Shown in pieces: positions 1-13,100 of a stretch of 64,000 bases of DNA. The stretch's first letter is position 1, and every line of letters begins with the position of its first letter. Position numbers and translations under genes: made by a program. The notes beneath the pieces were generated by a model. The model was not told the DNA's origin and made no database searches. It worked only from the letters and a program-made list of their open reading frames with translations. Origin of the DNA: Syngnathus acus (Eukaryota > Chordata > Actinopteri > Syngnathiformes > Syngnathidae); the NCBI RefSeq assembly GCF_901709675.1, contig NC_051107.1:2783501-2847500 (forward strand), read 5' to 3'.

Positions 1-909
1 AGGGCCACTGGTACCCCGAAAACCCGAGCAAAGGAGAAGCGTACAGGTACTGCAATAACATCCAATTAAGTTAAACCAAATAATAATCGACGTCTCCATA
101 GGTGCATACGAGTTAACCAATACAATCGTAACGATCCGGAACTCCTTCGTGCTTGTCATGAGAGTGGTCTGAAGTTTTGTGACTTGCGACTTCCCCTCGA
201 TTTCACGCTGTGGATAAACCCTGGTGAAGCTTTTTGCAGGTGAGTGATTCACTTCCAGGTGGTCCAAGTTGATTATCGTGAGCTGCACTGACATCTATCG
301 GTCAGTTGTTGTAAGTGCAACAAAAAGTCTTCAAAGTCAAACGGCCAATCTAATTTAAATTTAGGATTATATTGAGGGGGAAATGAGCAAAAAAGCTTTT
401 GACTGTCATGTTATGTCTCCTTGTATGTGATTATTCTTAGAATCGGTGAAGAAAATCCTCCATTTTCAGTAGCAACTGTGGCTGCCATGTATAAGGAATA
501 CCTCGCCAAGAAGTTGTCAAACACTCAGGACAACGAGATGTTCGACTCTTGTTCTTCCTCGGATGGCGAGGACATACATAATTGTTTTTCTATCAACAAC
601 GACAAACAGGTATTTAATCTGCAGTGAACCCTCACTATTGTCAATACTCATCGAGATGCTCAATAAATTGCCTATAGCTTCACAACATGGCGGCAAATCA
701 CTAATTTAGATGATACTATGACGAATTGTTCATTCATTTGTATTTTTTGGTCTTAGTTGAATCCACTCGCTCCGGCCTGGTATCCCTCTGGCTTTCCGGA
801 ACCTACTCGCTCCCGCTTGAACTGCAGAGCAACCAAGGAAAAGTCACATTCTTTAAATATTTACAGGCATTGTCCAACTGCTTCGGGAAGGAAAATAAAA
901 ATGAAATAA
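1..909 (+). CDS. BTG/Tob-family anti-proliferative protein, 3' part (5' end outside window)
   Basis: Four exons can be joined with good GT-AG sites and continuous phase: 1-46, 102-239, 441-609 and 757-909 (stop TAA 907-909). The protein starts inside the BTG domain with GHWYPENPSKGEAYR, continues with CIRVNQYNRNDPELLRAC, and reaches the box-B-like LPLDFTLWINPGEAFCRIGE. These match the conserved blocks of BTG1-4, Tob and the amphibian B9.10/B9.15 proteins. The final exon opens with LNPLAPAWYPSGF, a tail typical of BTG3/BTG4-like members. In the family this domain binds the CAF1/CNOT7 deadenylase and slows proliferation. Introns are very short (55, 201 and 147 bp). The first exon(s) lie left of the window. 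I cannot decide between BTG3, BTG4 and B9.10/BTG5-type orthologues, so no symbol is given. Family is nearly certain; the last exon is slightly less so. Confidence 0.87.
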
Positions 910-1080
910 GAAACAGTCTAGTTTATCTTTAATAGTTTGACTGTACGCAAAAAAAAAACTCTCCACAAGTTGTAAATTCCTGTTGAATGACTAAAGCAAT
1001 GTGGTTTACAGGCCTAGAAACAGACATTTTTTACGAGGGTCAAGTTGACAGCAAAATGTATTTTTCCAGTGCAAAGGCTG

Positions 1081-1487
1081 CAGCGGGAGTGTCCAACTCA
1101 TTTTCATGGCAGGCCACATGGCAGTCATGGGTTCCCCCAAAGGGGCCATTATGACTCATATAAATGTATCATAATAGAAAAATCTGACTTTACAGTCTTT
1201 TTTTCCCCCCTTGAAGATTAAAAAAAACTGAATAATCCAACTTTATTTATTCCACAAAAACTGCATTTTGAATAATATTGCATTTATGGAACATGAATTA
1301 AGCAGCAGCTGTTATCAATCGCAGGAGGCGGCCATTTTGTTGCCATTGACTAAAAATGACATCATAGTTGTAGCCACCAATCACATCTCACCTATTTTCT
1401 GTGATGTTGGCAAGCAGAGCTGGGGAAAAAAAAATATCTTGGCGGACCCCATCTAGCCCCCGAGCCTCGAGTTTGACTTTCACACAA
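1081..1487. mobile_element. Non-autonomous hAT-like DNA transposon remnant
   Basis: The left end reads gtgtccaactcattttcatg followed by a 'ggccacatgg...ggggcc' block. The right end reads gagcctcgagtttgac, so the two ends form an imperfect inverted pair (TCCAACTCA versus the complement of GAGTTTGAC). This layout is typical of small hAT/Charlie-type elements common in fish genomes. No clean 8-bp target duplication is visible and the inside codes for nothing. Superfamily is inferred from the ends only. Confidence 0.5.
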
Positions 1488-3380
1488 CAAATCCACAGGT
1501 TGTTGTGAACAATTCGCTGAGAGAAACTCAAAAGATCTCTCCGCCGAATGTTGATTTACGACACACCGGGCCCGTGTTTGACGCAAAGCATGGCAGGAAT
1601 GTCTCGGCCTTGTTGGAAATGTTTCTCCTCTTGGAAAAACACTTGGCCGTCGAGGAAAACCTCACAGGCCTTTTTTGCGGTTTACTGCTACTGTGGATTC
1701 CGAGTGGTTTGAGGAAATAGACTGAATTGCTTGTACCTGACTGGAGAAATTCGGCTTCCTCTTGCCAATTGCAATGTTTATTTGCGCGGGAATCAAAACA
1801 TGTAAATCATTCAAGAGGGGCATATTTTCCAAAAAACAATACGTAAGACATTTTCCAACTAAGCAACCGTGTGTGGAGAGTTTGAATACAGTCCTGTTTT
1901 GTTTTTTATCAGTTAAATAAAAGTATTGATTTGCAGTATTTACGTTGCACCAAATTTTTCACTGATGCAAGTAGACTGCAAAGGCAAAAAAAAAATAAAT
2001 AAAAATTATGATCCGTGGCTTTATTCAGGTTCATAGCAACATGACATTACCCTGATGTAAGTGGACTGTAACGATCTATTAATAGCATCGTGGAGGTCTG
2101 CGTGTGCTGGAACCAAGTGGGGGGTGGGGGGTGATGTCATCGCAATGGCTTGCACACTTTAAATGTGGGATTAGGGAAAATTTAAACATCCGCCCGCTCA
2201 GACAGGCCTGGAACATGTGAACAAAACAGGCACCTAAACAGACAACTTTAAAGTGACTGGGACTCCAGTTTCCATTTAATAACTCATGTTTTGTGTTTTA
2301 TTTTTTATTTTTAGTGAAGTAAAACAACAAATATCACTGTAATTTTGAATTTCGGTCGTTATGAGGTAAATCACGTGATTATGTTCTAAGACCAGTAGAG
2401 GTCGCTGTTTGCTTTACAGAAAGTGAGACTTGCTTAAGCGGTTTGTAAATGTTAACAGAAATATTTTTTCCAACACTTTTTTGTTTATAGTTTTTAATGA
2501 AAAAAAAAAAAGAATTAATGGCAATATAAGTAGTTTGGAAAAAGGAATTTGGGTGTTTACCACATGCACGCTGACGGAGTCCTCCTGAGACGCACTTAAA
2601 CGTTGTAACGTGACCTCTGACCTCTGGGGGGCGTGGTGTCTGGATTCCACAAATCCATTGGAGTTCATCTACAGTGCTTACAAAAAAAAAAATCTCTATC
2701 AACTTCCTAAGTGCCTCATCCACAGGATGTGCGCCTGACACTTTGTGACAGAAAACACACTTTAGGTTCTGCACTGCTGTTAAAGTCACTCATTTGTTTT
2801 AATGGGATTTTAATCAGGAGCGCCATGTAAAAAAATTGCTGCACATTAAATTAGGAATGAGTAGTCTGATTCCAGGACTGATTAATAGGCACACCTCCAA
2901 TTTCATGTCCTTTAAAAACATTTAACTTCTCAAGCATGTTGGAGCATATCAGCGATCGTCTGACAGGACAGGCCTCTAAATCTTCAAAGCTTCCTCCTCA
3001 GGTTTTTTTTTATTGCTTTTTTTCCACATTCCAGTGTCCCTAATCTTCATGGATCCTGTGTTTTTGTGGAATGTAACACACTGCAGTGCCCCGCCATGTA
3101 CGAGGAGAAAATAGTTTTGACGGGATGCAGTCAAGGAATGCAGCAATTTGACTGTTTGGTTTGTTCACCATCGTTTTGCGACGTTTTCAATGTCTAATCT
3201 GTTTTAGTTGAAGGGCATCTCAGGGGGTCTGTCGAACCACTCCCAATTTTTTTTTTTTTTTACAAGCCCCAAAAACTATTCCGAAAATTAACATTCAGCA
3301 TATGTTCCCATAAAGTGACAGAGGAATAGCAGGAATGGCAACTGTATAAAAAAAAAAAAGTCTGAAAAAAATAATCTGTT

Positions 3381-3691
3381 TACCGTATTTTCCGCACTAT
3401 AAGGGGCACCTAAAAACCTCAAATTTTCTCAAAAGCCGACAGTGCGCCTTACAATCAGGTGCGGCTTGTATATGGACCAATATTGAGCCACTACAGCAGG
3501 CGTGTCCAAAGTCCGGCCCGCGGGCCAAATGTATATATCTTATATATGGACAAAGTTTTAAAATGGGCCATTCATTGCAGGTGCGCCTTATAATCCGGTG
3601 TGCCTTATATATGGACAAAATTTTAAAATGGGCCATTCATTGGAGGTGCGCCTTACAATCCGGTGCACCTTATAGTGCGGAAAATACGGTA
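3381..3691. mobile_element. Palindromic MITE with TACCGTATTTTCC ends (copy 1, type I interior)
   Basis: The element starts TACCGTATTTTCCGCAC and ends GTGCGGAAAATACGGTA, an inverted terminal repeat running into 'actataagg' on the left and 'ccttatagt' on the right. Further 'gtgcgcctta' repeats inside make much of it self-complementary. The middle carries a block with the palindrome ggcccgcgggcc. The flanking TA may be a target duplication, as in Tc1/mariner/pogo-type elements. The copy at 31997-32240 has the same interior in the opposite orientation. Confidence 0.85.
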
Positions 3692-4644
3692 TAGCATTAC
3701 GAAGACATGATGAATTTCATCGAAATTTAAAAAAAAAAGATTTATCAAAATGTTCCTTTTGGCATGGTGCCCCAGGTATGGCCACCCCTGGCTACCACCT
3801 AGCGCCGCCCCTGCTGCTCAATATATAATCCATATGTTTTTTGACATACTGTATTTGCAATTGTACTCAACACTCCATATGCTATTACGGGTTAATCCCA
3901 CATGCAACGCACACCCTATCCGACCGCCTGACATCTGGATGGCTTACTTTATCTCCCGGCGTCTATATTTAATGTGTTCATTCCATCCCTGACAGTGTGG
4001 AAGAACACAGACATCGTCCTCCACATGGAGATGTTGTCCTTGAAAGCGTAAAAAAGCGGGAGCCGAAAGAAACCGTCTCCTCCGTTTCATTGACTTGAAA
4101 AGAAATAAACGCGGGGGCGCAATGCCCCCCGGAAATCTTTTCCGAAAACGCTTGTAATCCGAGCGCAGATAGAAATAGGAATTCTTAAACAATCCTAAGT
4201 GTTTGGCAGATGGCCTCTCAGCACTGTGCGCCGTAAATGCATGACATATGTGCCGCTGCTTTGAGAGAGCCCGGGAGGGACATGTCTGGAGGCGAGACTG
4301 TTAAAATGGACTTTGGGTGGCGCGGCGGTCAAACTCTCATCTGTTCCCGAGCTGTGAATAGGTCCTTTTCTTGCCTTGCCAAAAGCACGGCCAAGAATGT
4401 GCATGTTGAAGTCACAGTTGCTATTAGCAGTGGATGCAAAACGCTATGCGCCGAAAACCACGCTGTCCATCATGCTTAAGTTGCACTCGGATGCGTTATA
4501 CCAAAATTAAAGGGTAAAAAGTTGGCCACCATTTCCTTGTAGCCAACAAAATGCAGCAAAACATTTAAACACACACACACCATGTGTTGATGACAGCCGT
4601 GACTTGTTTCCAGGAAATGGAGCAAAATGACTTTCACTTAGAGA

Positions 4645-4870
4645 GTTAGCGTATTGCTAACATACAATTGACAACACCAGAGACGGGCTAACATAACTAG
4701 CATCAACATTGCACATGTAAATAAACAATAACAATATTTACAAACATATATTATTTATCGTCTGCAAAGAATGACTGTCACTGAGTGACTAAATTAATTA
4801 AACTCTTCTTTGTATATTATGCGCAGGGGTGTTATACTGCCTCCTAGTGGCTAAGGTGATCACACCACAA
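4645..4870 (+). repeat. Interspersed repeat family A, copy 1 (diverged, near full length)
   Basis: This stretch aligns by eye with 30964-31190. It begins 'gttagcgtattgctaacata', passes 'agacgggctaacataactag', contains 'catatattatttatcgtctg', and ends with 'gttatactgcctcctagtgg'. The 3' end carries a CTCF-like core (complement CCACTAGGAGG). No coding sequence or tRNA-like promoter box is evident, so its class (SINE, MITE or other) is unknown. Confidence 0.55.
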
Positions 4871-6084
4871 TGCTTATTGAATGAATGAAATTATAATGCA
4901 CAAATTGTTCAACTCTATATTCTATCTTTTTTTATGAAGAAGACATTCATTTTTTAATATTTGTTCTTGTGGGACTGGAACAGATTAATGGCATTTCCAT
5001 TCATTTCAATGGGGAAAAATGATTTGAGATACTGTATTTGTTTTGGAGTAAAAGTTTTCAGAAAAGTAAACTACACCTGAAAAAATCGATTGAAGTACTT
5101 CCCACCAACTGCGTACAACACGAAAAAAGACTCTCACAGCAGACGCTTGACTGGCTTGGCTGGGTGAGCGTCACATCACTCAGACTCTTTCGGATGTATT
5201 TATTTAGCTCGGGCAGCATTCCAGGCTGGAAAGGTGGAAAGTCTGAGATGACACGAGGGCTCGCAAAGCGCAATAACATCTTTACGTTCTCGTTTAATTG
5301 CGCTTCAACAAGAGGTCAGGCTGCACATGTTCGCCATGCACAAAAACCACCCTGAAGGTTGCCGAAGGAGCTCCGCGGCCCATTGATTGTATTGGTTTGA
5401 TGCCGACGCCACTCAGTCTGCAGAGGCGGGCCTTGCACAGAAACCCCCTTCTTTTTGGGGGGGCTGTTTTTATGAATGAATACTCGCCACAAATGAACCC
5501 TGCTCTCTCAGTGGAGTCATTGTCTGCATGGGAGCGAGTAGTTACACCACCAAATATTTTGATAGCGTCGTGGCTCCGTTAAGCTCACTCTGGCTGATCA
5601 TTTCACTACTTTTACTCGCACCGGCCAGGCTGTAAAAGCATTTGGAGGAGATGGTGGGATCGTGGGAAAGGTCGTGCACATAAGACACTTTATTCTTTGT
5701 TTCTCTTGTTCCTGGGTACGTAATTGATCTGCTTGCGCGTTCAAGGCGGAGAGCTTCAAAGTGGCCAGTGGCCTTTCCACAAAGAGGACATCTTGCATTT
5801 TCTTAGTGAAATTGTGTTCAGCTTCAATAAAAATACAATTCAAAATTACTTAACTCTACATCCTGATAGTGAAACCAGGAAAATTGTATAAAATTTTGAA
5901 TCTGATGAGGCAATATCTAAAATTTTAATGCCTCCTTTCTAAAATTTGAAAGTTTCCTAATAAATGCTAAAACGTTGTTATTTGTTTATTTATTATTTAT
6001 TCATCACTCTTATTTATTCATTGTTTGTGCCTTCTTGTTTTTATTTTTTGTGTTGTTTACTTGTATGTATATTGTGTACTATGT

Positions 6085-6182
6085 CTTGTCACCGTGGGAT
6101 AGTGGGAACGTAATTTCGATTTCTTTGTGTGTCTTAGCATGTGAAGAAATTGACAATAAAGCAGACTTTGACTTTGACACAA
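6085..6182 (+). mobile_element. 5'-truncated LINE 3' end
   Basis: The sequence runs from 'cttgtcaccgtgggatagtg' to 'gacaataaagcagactttga' and ends in short TTTGAC-type tandem repeats. This matches a 3' tail that recurs widely in teleost genomes at LINE insertions. Only the tail is present, with no ORF. The clade is not assignable from so short a piece. Confidence 0.5.
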
Positions 6183-6357
6183 TAAAAACTGGCATAAATA
6201 TTTTGCTATTTATAACCTTTTAAAAAATAAAATTTTGAACACAAACACACAGTCAAAATAAAAACTCAAAGTTATATATTCTAAACGAATATATAAACTA
6301 ATCCGTTTACATTTTACGGAATTATTTGTAAAATTGTATAGGCGCCTGTATTACATT

Positions 6358-6373
6358 GCCCCCTGGTGGACAA
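6358..6373 (-). promoter_or_regulatory. CTCF-like motif upstream of hmga2
   Basis: The plus strand reads gccccctggtggac. The complement GTCCACCAGGGGGC contains the full CTCF core CCACCAGGGGGC. It lies about 0.8 kb upstream of the hmga2 start codon and 0.18 kb after a LINE tail. A motif match alone does not prove binding. Confidence 0.5.
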
Positions 6374-6779
6374 AACATGCACAATAAAGGATGATGTAAA
6401 TGGCTGAAGTAATGATGCACGCTTTGAGTTTCTTATGACTGATGATGAATTAATCTCGCTAGTCATGGCACATGTTTACCTCATAAGTATCTTTTTTTAC
6501 TTTATTACTTCCCACCCAGGAGTGTAAAACGGCCGGAGCGTAACTAAATGATCCATTCCGAGCTGATAGCATTCGACCGCCATTGAAGAAATGAACTTTC
6601 CTCTCAATGACTCTCCAGTAGTCAAATTCCATTGAAACGTGTGAAAATGTGAATTTAATTCATAAACGCAGTCTACCACATCTGGCCCATCGCCAGGAAT
6701 CCGTTTTGCGTGTTTTTTCTGGACCCACTCCAGAACCGCCCCTCCCCTTCTCATTTTCAACTCCTCCTTCCCTTCTGCC

Positions 6780-7175
6780 CTGTGCGTCCACCCACGGTAG
6801 AGGTGATTTCGTCCTTCCCCCCCCCCTCCTATTTTTTTTTTTTTTTTTTTTAAAACCTCATCCTCATTGAGCGCTTTTTTCGAGTGGACCGTGGATGCGG
6901 TTAGTATGCCTCTCAGACGCTCCGTTCCGAGCTGTCACGCCTCGCCGCTGCTCCTCGGGCTACCCCGGTGCCGCGGCGCCTTGTAAGCCGAGCTGAGTCG
7001 GTTCTCGTCCGGCGTTGTGGACTCGGGTGTCACGCTGCGCCCCCCGCCCCCCCCGGTGCTCACTTCCAGGCTCCCCCCCCCTAATAATTTTACCGGCTCA
7101 ATACTGGATACAAAAATCTACTAGAATTTGTGTTTTAAACTTTTTTTTTTTTTAACGGAGTAACCACCGGGAGCC
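6780..7175 (+). promoter_or_regulatory. hmga2: hmga2 promoter and 5'UTR: CpG-rich block with polypyrimidine tract
   Basis: GC and CpG content rise sharply at about 6880-7080 compared with the AT-rich surroundings. A C-run then T-run polypyrimidine tract sits at about 6817-6851, and further C-runs lie near 7040-7080. Mammalian HMGA2 promoters also combine a CpG island with a polypyrimidine tract. A 13-T run ends 22 bases before the start codon. The transcription start cannot be placed by eye. Confidence 0.6.
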
Positions 7176-10100
7176 ATGAGTGGACGCGGGGACGAGCCCG
7201 GCGAGAGCTCCCAGGAGCCCTCAGGGGCCGCGGAGCCCCAAAAGAGGAGACCGGGAAGACCGCGAAAACTCCAAAAAGTCAGTATAACCTCACTTCTATC
7301 ATTGCAAATACAACAACAACACATTTTTCATTCAAATGAATCCTCATTAATTCATTCAAAGTCCCCAAAACAATTGTAAATGATTGTAGTGTGTAATAAG
7401 ACTCTTTCACTTATCTGACATGTTTATATAAGAAAAAGAAAGAAAAGAAAAAAGGAATGTAGCTATTTCCAGTCTGGGAATTTTAATTAGAGACATCCAT
7501 GACTGGAGTCTCAGACACCATGACAAGTGGGACATTTATGAACATGTGCATGTGTGTACAGTACAGTTCCCCGTTGAGTCACTTTTTCCAACATTATTTC
7601 AAACCGAAAATGCAATTAAAATGATTATTTGAATTATAATTACTGGCCAAGTATGTTATAACACATTAGGAATTAGTCAGTCATTTTTGTCATAATATTT
7701 TCCTTCGGAAGAGAAAACCATAATGTCTTGCGTGGTTGTGTAACATACAATAAATTGTACTTTTAAATAAGAAGCTTTTCAATTTGCAATTTTGTCATTT
7801 TAACAAGAACCATGAAATACATGAAGTTAATTTAGGATATGCAGTATACTGTATACAAAATGTACAACATGCAAGTCATTAAGTAACAACGCAGAATAAG
7901 AGGGAATAAAACACCTCCCAGTGCCGGCCCACACATGCACGCAATTGTTACACACGCTCGCAACCTTTGTCTGCATTGCTCTTGACCCGTAAAGCAGTGA
8001 CCAAATGGGGGACCACCACCAGCAAATGAGCGCATGCTTGAAAAGGGACCCACACAAGAAGGGTTGCCCAGTGTGTGGTGTGCGAGTTGTGGTGGGGATA
8101 GTGTGCGGCCGGGGGTTGGGGTGCGGTGGTTGGGAGGGGCTCCCCGCTTTTGTTTCCTGTTCTCCACACCGATGTCATACCCCCACTTTTTCCCTCCAGG
8201 AGCCGAGCGGAGAGCCCGTCCCAAAGCGACCGAGGGGCCGCCCCAAAGGAAGTAAGAACAAGGGCCCTTCGAAGGCAGCACAGAAGGTGAGTTCCAACAC
8301 CTGAATTGTATCTACACGCATGACAGATAAATATTCCCAGTTAAAATGAAATGAAATTATAGCCCAGTTAAAATAGACGTCAATAATCGTCAATGGCAGC
8401 GAATGAGTTAATTTCTTTTGCTGTGTTTCTGCTCAGCCATATAAAACACACTGATAATTAATTAAACAGCAGATTGTCTTTCTCTTTGACCTTCAAATGT
8501 CCACATTAAAAATGTAGCAGGTAGACCTTGGACTACAAGTAGCTCAATCGTTGTAATGGGACCTCGTTATACAAAACACTGCATTATTTCCGTATGTGTA
8601 CGCAGAAAGCCGAGGCAACTGGGGAGAAAAGACGCAGGGGGCGACCCAGGAAATGGGTAAGTCATTTTATTTTAGTTCACATTGCTGTTTGGTACTACTA
8701 TGCGTGGATCATGTATAATGAAAACGTAGAGACCTGCTAGCATGAAATGCTAGCATGTCGCGCATTGTGAAGTTAAGGATAGATATAGTTTGGGGTTATG
8801 GATTGGTTCTAACGAAAACCAAATGAAAACGTAGATACCTGCTAGCATGACGTGCTAGGATGTCGCACAGAGTGAAGTTGAGGATAGATGATATAGTTTG
8901 AGGTTATGGATTGGATTGGTTCTAACAAAAAACAAATGAAAACGTAGCTACCTGCTAGCATGACGCACTAGCATGTCACGCATTGTGAAGTTGAGGATAG
9001 ATATAGTTTGGGGTTATGGATTGGATTGGTTCTAACAAAAACCAAATAAAAACGTAAACACCTGCTAGCATGACGTCCTAGCATGTCGCGCATTGTGAAG
9101 TTGAGGATAGATATAGTTTGGGGTTATGGATTGGATTGGTTCTAACGAAAACCAAATGAAAATGTAGATAGCTGCTAGCATGACGTGCTAGCATGTTGTG
9201 CAGTGTGAAGTTGATAATAGATGATATAGTTTCAAGTGATTTTATGACTACACACTCACTTCCTGTCATTGAAAAGCCTTTTTTTACCCAACGTAATCCC
9301 CCCTAAGTAGGTTTGCCTCGTTTTTTTAAACACATCTTAACTTGTAGCGTCATTAAATGGGATTATGTCACCTCAATACTTCAACATTCAAGGAGATTCC
9401 CATCCCCCTACTAAATGTTGCTGTTATCAGTCAAAGAAAATGTTTACCTTCCAGTCTGACCACAGGAAAACTGAAATAATACCTCGGACAGCTTGAAGGC
9501 CTCAGTGTTTATCAGCACCCAAGTGACAGGCGTGATTGATAGCGCAAGGAAATGGAGTCAGAGGTGCCACCAGGAAGGGTGTGCGGGGATGGACTGTTTG
9601 CATGTTCACGAGATTCCACATATATTTTCTCGGCGTCGAGTAAAAATGTTTAGATGATCTTATACGAGGAAGTTTATGACCAAGCCACGACTCCAGCAAA
9701 TCTGTTTCTCAACACAGCTGCAAGGCCGCCACTGAACCGTTGGACTGAACTGATAACAACCGGTTGAAGTTTGCCGCAGTGTTTTTTTTTTTTTTTTTGG
9801 GTACTTGTGTCTGCTGGTGCCTGCATGTCCCAGGTACACACACCTCCGCTTCAACGCCTACGCTCTGGCCTTGACATCAACTCCAGTCTGCTGGATAACC
9901 ATTTGACAATCAAAAAGGTGCCTGTGACTAGCCCACCAATTTATTTTTCATATCAATCTTTCTCCAATTTCTGAATATCCTGGGTTTGAGTCAAACGGGG
10001 TCACCCAAAGAGTCTGGTCCACTTCGACGGTCCCTCAATTCATTCCCAAGAGTTATTACCCTTGATAAATGAGAATGTCTTGCTTCGATGCAATGCAACA

Positions 10101-13100
10101 AGTGACGTGGGGTCATGAAATAAGTTGCATACAAGTGCTTGCCTGGTCTTGTCTTCAGTTCTTGGGAAATCTATTTGGTATGCCCCAAGATGGATCACAA
10201 CCGAGTTCGATGTAACTAGACTGGCGCTAAATCTCTCAAATTTTTTTGGGGGGAATATCGAGAGGAGTTCTAGATTGTTATTTGACTCTTGGCATATTTC
10301 AACTCGCCGAACCGTTTTAGTTCCGATTTCCTTTTCCGTTCCCTCTCTTTATTGCCTCTGTGTGCAGGTGTTCGATTGCCCGAGGAAGCTTCTGCTTCCT
10401 CTGTTAGTCAAAGTTGATGGAGGGCTATGTGCCCCACCCCCTTAAAAAAAAAATGTCCATGTCGCCAAATCTCTCTGGAAGTCTCTCGGAGTAGTTAGTA
10501 AACACGTTTGCCTTAAATTTGTCTTCGCTTACTAATTCTTTGGCACCATTGGCTACTTTCACTACACTAACAATAACAAACATGAAAGTTGGAGGATGAT
10601 CGTGCCTTGACTCATACTCCAACATGGGAAATGAGTCAGACGTTTTCTTCCGAGGACCGTGACCTCCAGCCTAATGTTTTTTGTTTTTTTCTGCGAGGAC
10701 AACCTCGAGTCATGCCAAGTCGGACATGCGCCGTAAGGTTTCTCTTCATCACTCTTCTGACTTTCCTTTCCACCGCATCCCGCTTCCTTCCACACACAGC
10801 TGCTTCTTTGTATTAAATTCTCCGCAGTCACATCTGAAGTTACTCACACCCAGGACACGTTCTTACTCACACTCGTACCCATCTCCTTTTTTTTTTTTTT
10901 CTATGGCCACGCAGACTCTCAATGGAGGCTACTGTGAGACTAATACGGCCCACATGCAACCCTGCGGAAATGACCGGTTGAATGGGAGAGGAAGCGCAAG
11001 TGCTTTGGCGCGAGCGTGTGTGTGAGAGAGAGAGAGAGGGGGGGAGTTGATGGAGTGTGAAGAGGAGAGGGTGCAAAACTCCCAAAGTGCATGGCTTTGC
11101 TGCTCTTGGCTTTGGGTCAGACACCGGTGCCAAGCGTTTGGAGAAGCGAGTAGGAAGGCCGAGGTGATGAGCAGCACTTCCTGGCATTTGACCAGCGGCT
11201 TTGGAGAGCCATTCCAGACTTGTTCTATTGTGATCACGAGTATCGGGACAAAAAAAAAAAAAAAAAACTAAACTTTGTGGTTTCTTGGCAAAATATGCGC
11301 TGGATCCGGAGTGAGTCAGAATCAAGTTGGGACTATTTTAAACGTTCTTCTGGCCACCGTAAGAGTCAGGCCTTGTTTTTGGAGTGAATCATGCTAAAAA
11401 TATGGTGTGACTAATACCTCCTTGGGTCATTGGCAATGTAAGGCCTTACATAGCTGACTGATAAGTCAGCTGGGAAAAGCTCCGGCTTACATGCAACCCT
11501 GAATAATTCTGGACAAAATCATTGGATGGATGGATATCACTTGGTAGGTTGTTCACCTGGGATAGAATCCATATTGCCTGCAACCCTAAGTTGGATGGAT
11601 ACCTTTGTTAGCGTAAGCTGACTTTCACGCATCTGGCGAGGGATCAAGTCCCAGTTGATCCTCAACCAGAATCTCTCGGAAATAGTCTGGAGCGCACTTC
11701 TAAATCAGCTCGGATAGACTCCAACTTCCAAGAAACTGGTTTACAAGGGTCTACATTTCTTGGCGGGAAATGTAGCGGTTCTCATTGATGAATTTCATGT
11801 AAGCTAGCTTGACTCCTTGTCAACTACCACCAACAATTCAATGGACTTAGTCTATCCGCCTTTAGTCAAGTCCTATATCTGACAATTGCATGACTGAAGA
11901 AGGTTTTCTGACTCTGGTGCACAATACTAAATCCCGGACATGCTAGCATCCCCCTGTCTACTTTTTTTTTTTTTTTTTTTTTTTTTTAGCAAGCTAGCAC
12001 AGGGATTGCTTGTGCATGCCGACCTGGAATGTTTCCTTCCACGTCAACGTTGTGTGTCAGTGGGCCGGTCTCGACTGCACAGTATGTCAATTCTTGTGAG
12101 GATTTTACTTTTAAATGAGACATAGCTAGCAAACTGAAGGTACTGTCTTTGCAAATGTATACTAAGAGACTCTATATGACCATTTTACAGAGGTAGTAGT
12201 CATTGGACAGAAACGATTTAAAAAGACTTCATTCAGTCTCCGTGTACGGTATGCATTTTTTTATGTATAAGGGAAAAGTATAATTCAGTTTACCGTACTT
12301 CCCCCATGCTGCCAAAATGTAAAATAATTAACGATCCACAGTTGAATCCATAATACTTCACCTGTGGGAGGGTGCTTTGGTGCTGCTGTTTTGGTTAGCA
12401 ACAGAGAATGCAATTCACGATTTTCGGTCATTAATTATATATAGAGAAAAAAATCTCTGGTTTGTCTTTAATCCCGTGTTTATGGATATATTATATCACT
12501 CTGGTCCATGAATCGGAGTTATTTTTAGATGGGTGCGAGGCCACACTAGTTCCCTCAGGGTATCTGTAAGAGGGCGAGAAAGAGAGACCCCAGAGATCAC
12601 ACATTATGAAAGGAGTGTGTGTGTGTGGGGGGGGAGTAGGTGGTCAGAGACCTTGCCTCATTCCCTACATTCTCCAACCCCCGACCTTCCTCAAGTTTTG
12701 GCTGCGGAGGAGCAGAATTCCAGCCACTAGACCTTTGTCCCCGGCATTAGGAGGTCTCGGAGGACATTAACGGTTTTCCACCTCTTCTCCCTGACTGTGG
12801 ATAACTCTAATAATTTCACACTTTATATGCTAATTGTTGAATTCTTATTCCTCTTGAGCCGTGGGGTTAAGGAAATTTAGGCAACCGCAAACCTGGCACA
12901 TTGTTTGAACTCTCTGGAATTCCCCTCGGGGGAATTTGGGGCCATCATCCACATGGTATCTCCGAAACCAATTTGCAACGACTCCTCACTATTTAGATTA
13001 GCTACAAATATTCACTCGTGTAATGATCCTTGTTTAACACAATCTACAAATAAACACAAAGTAGTGCATTTGCAGAGAGACGGCACCTAGCTCGCCAACT

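Larger units (their letters stand above)
910..6779. other. Intergenic region between the btg-like gene and hmga2
   Basis: No exon-like reading frames were found. The ORFs of 60-136 codons here lack family motifs and are broken by homopolymers. The stretch holds a hAT-like element (1081-1487), a palindromic element with TACCGTA ends (3381-3691), a copy of interspersed repeat A (4645-4870), a LINE 3' tail (6085-6182) and a strong CTCF-like motif (6358-6373). I see nothing further in 1490-3380, 3692-4640 or 4871-6084. Confidence 0.6.

Noticed and set aside
8005-8304. ORF that includes hmga2 exon 2 with upstream intron codons
   Set aside because: The consensus acceptor at 8199 and the 87-bp human-like exon show that the upstream codons are intron.
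10867-11325. 152-codon minus-strand ORF with Ser/His-rich stretch
   Set aside because: Opens over a GA/GT microsatellite and A/T runs in hmga2 intron 3; low-complexity translation only.
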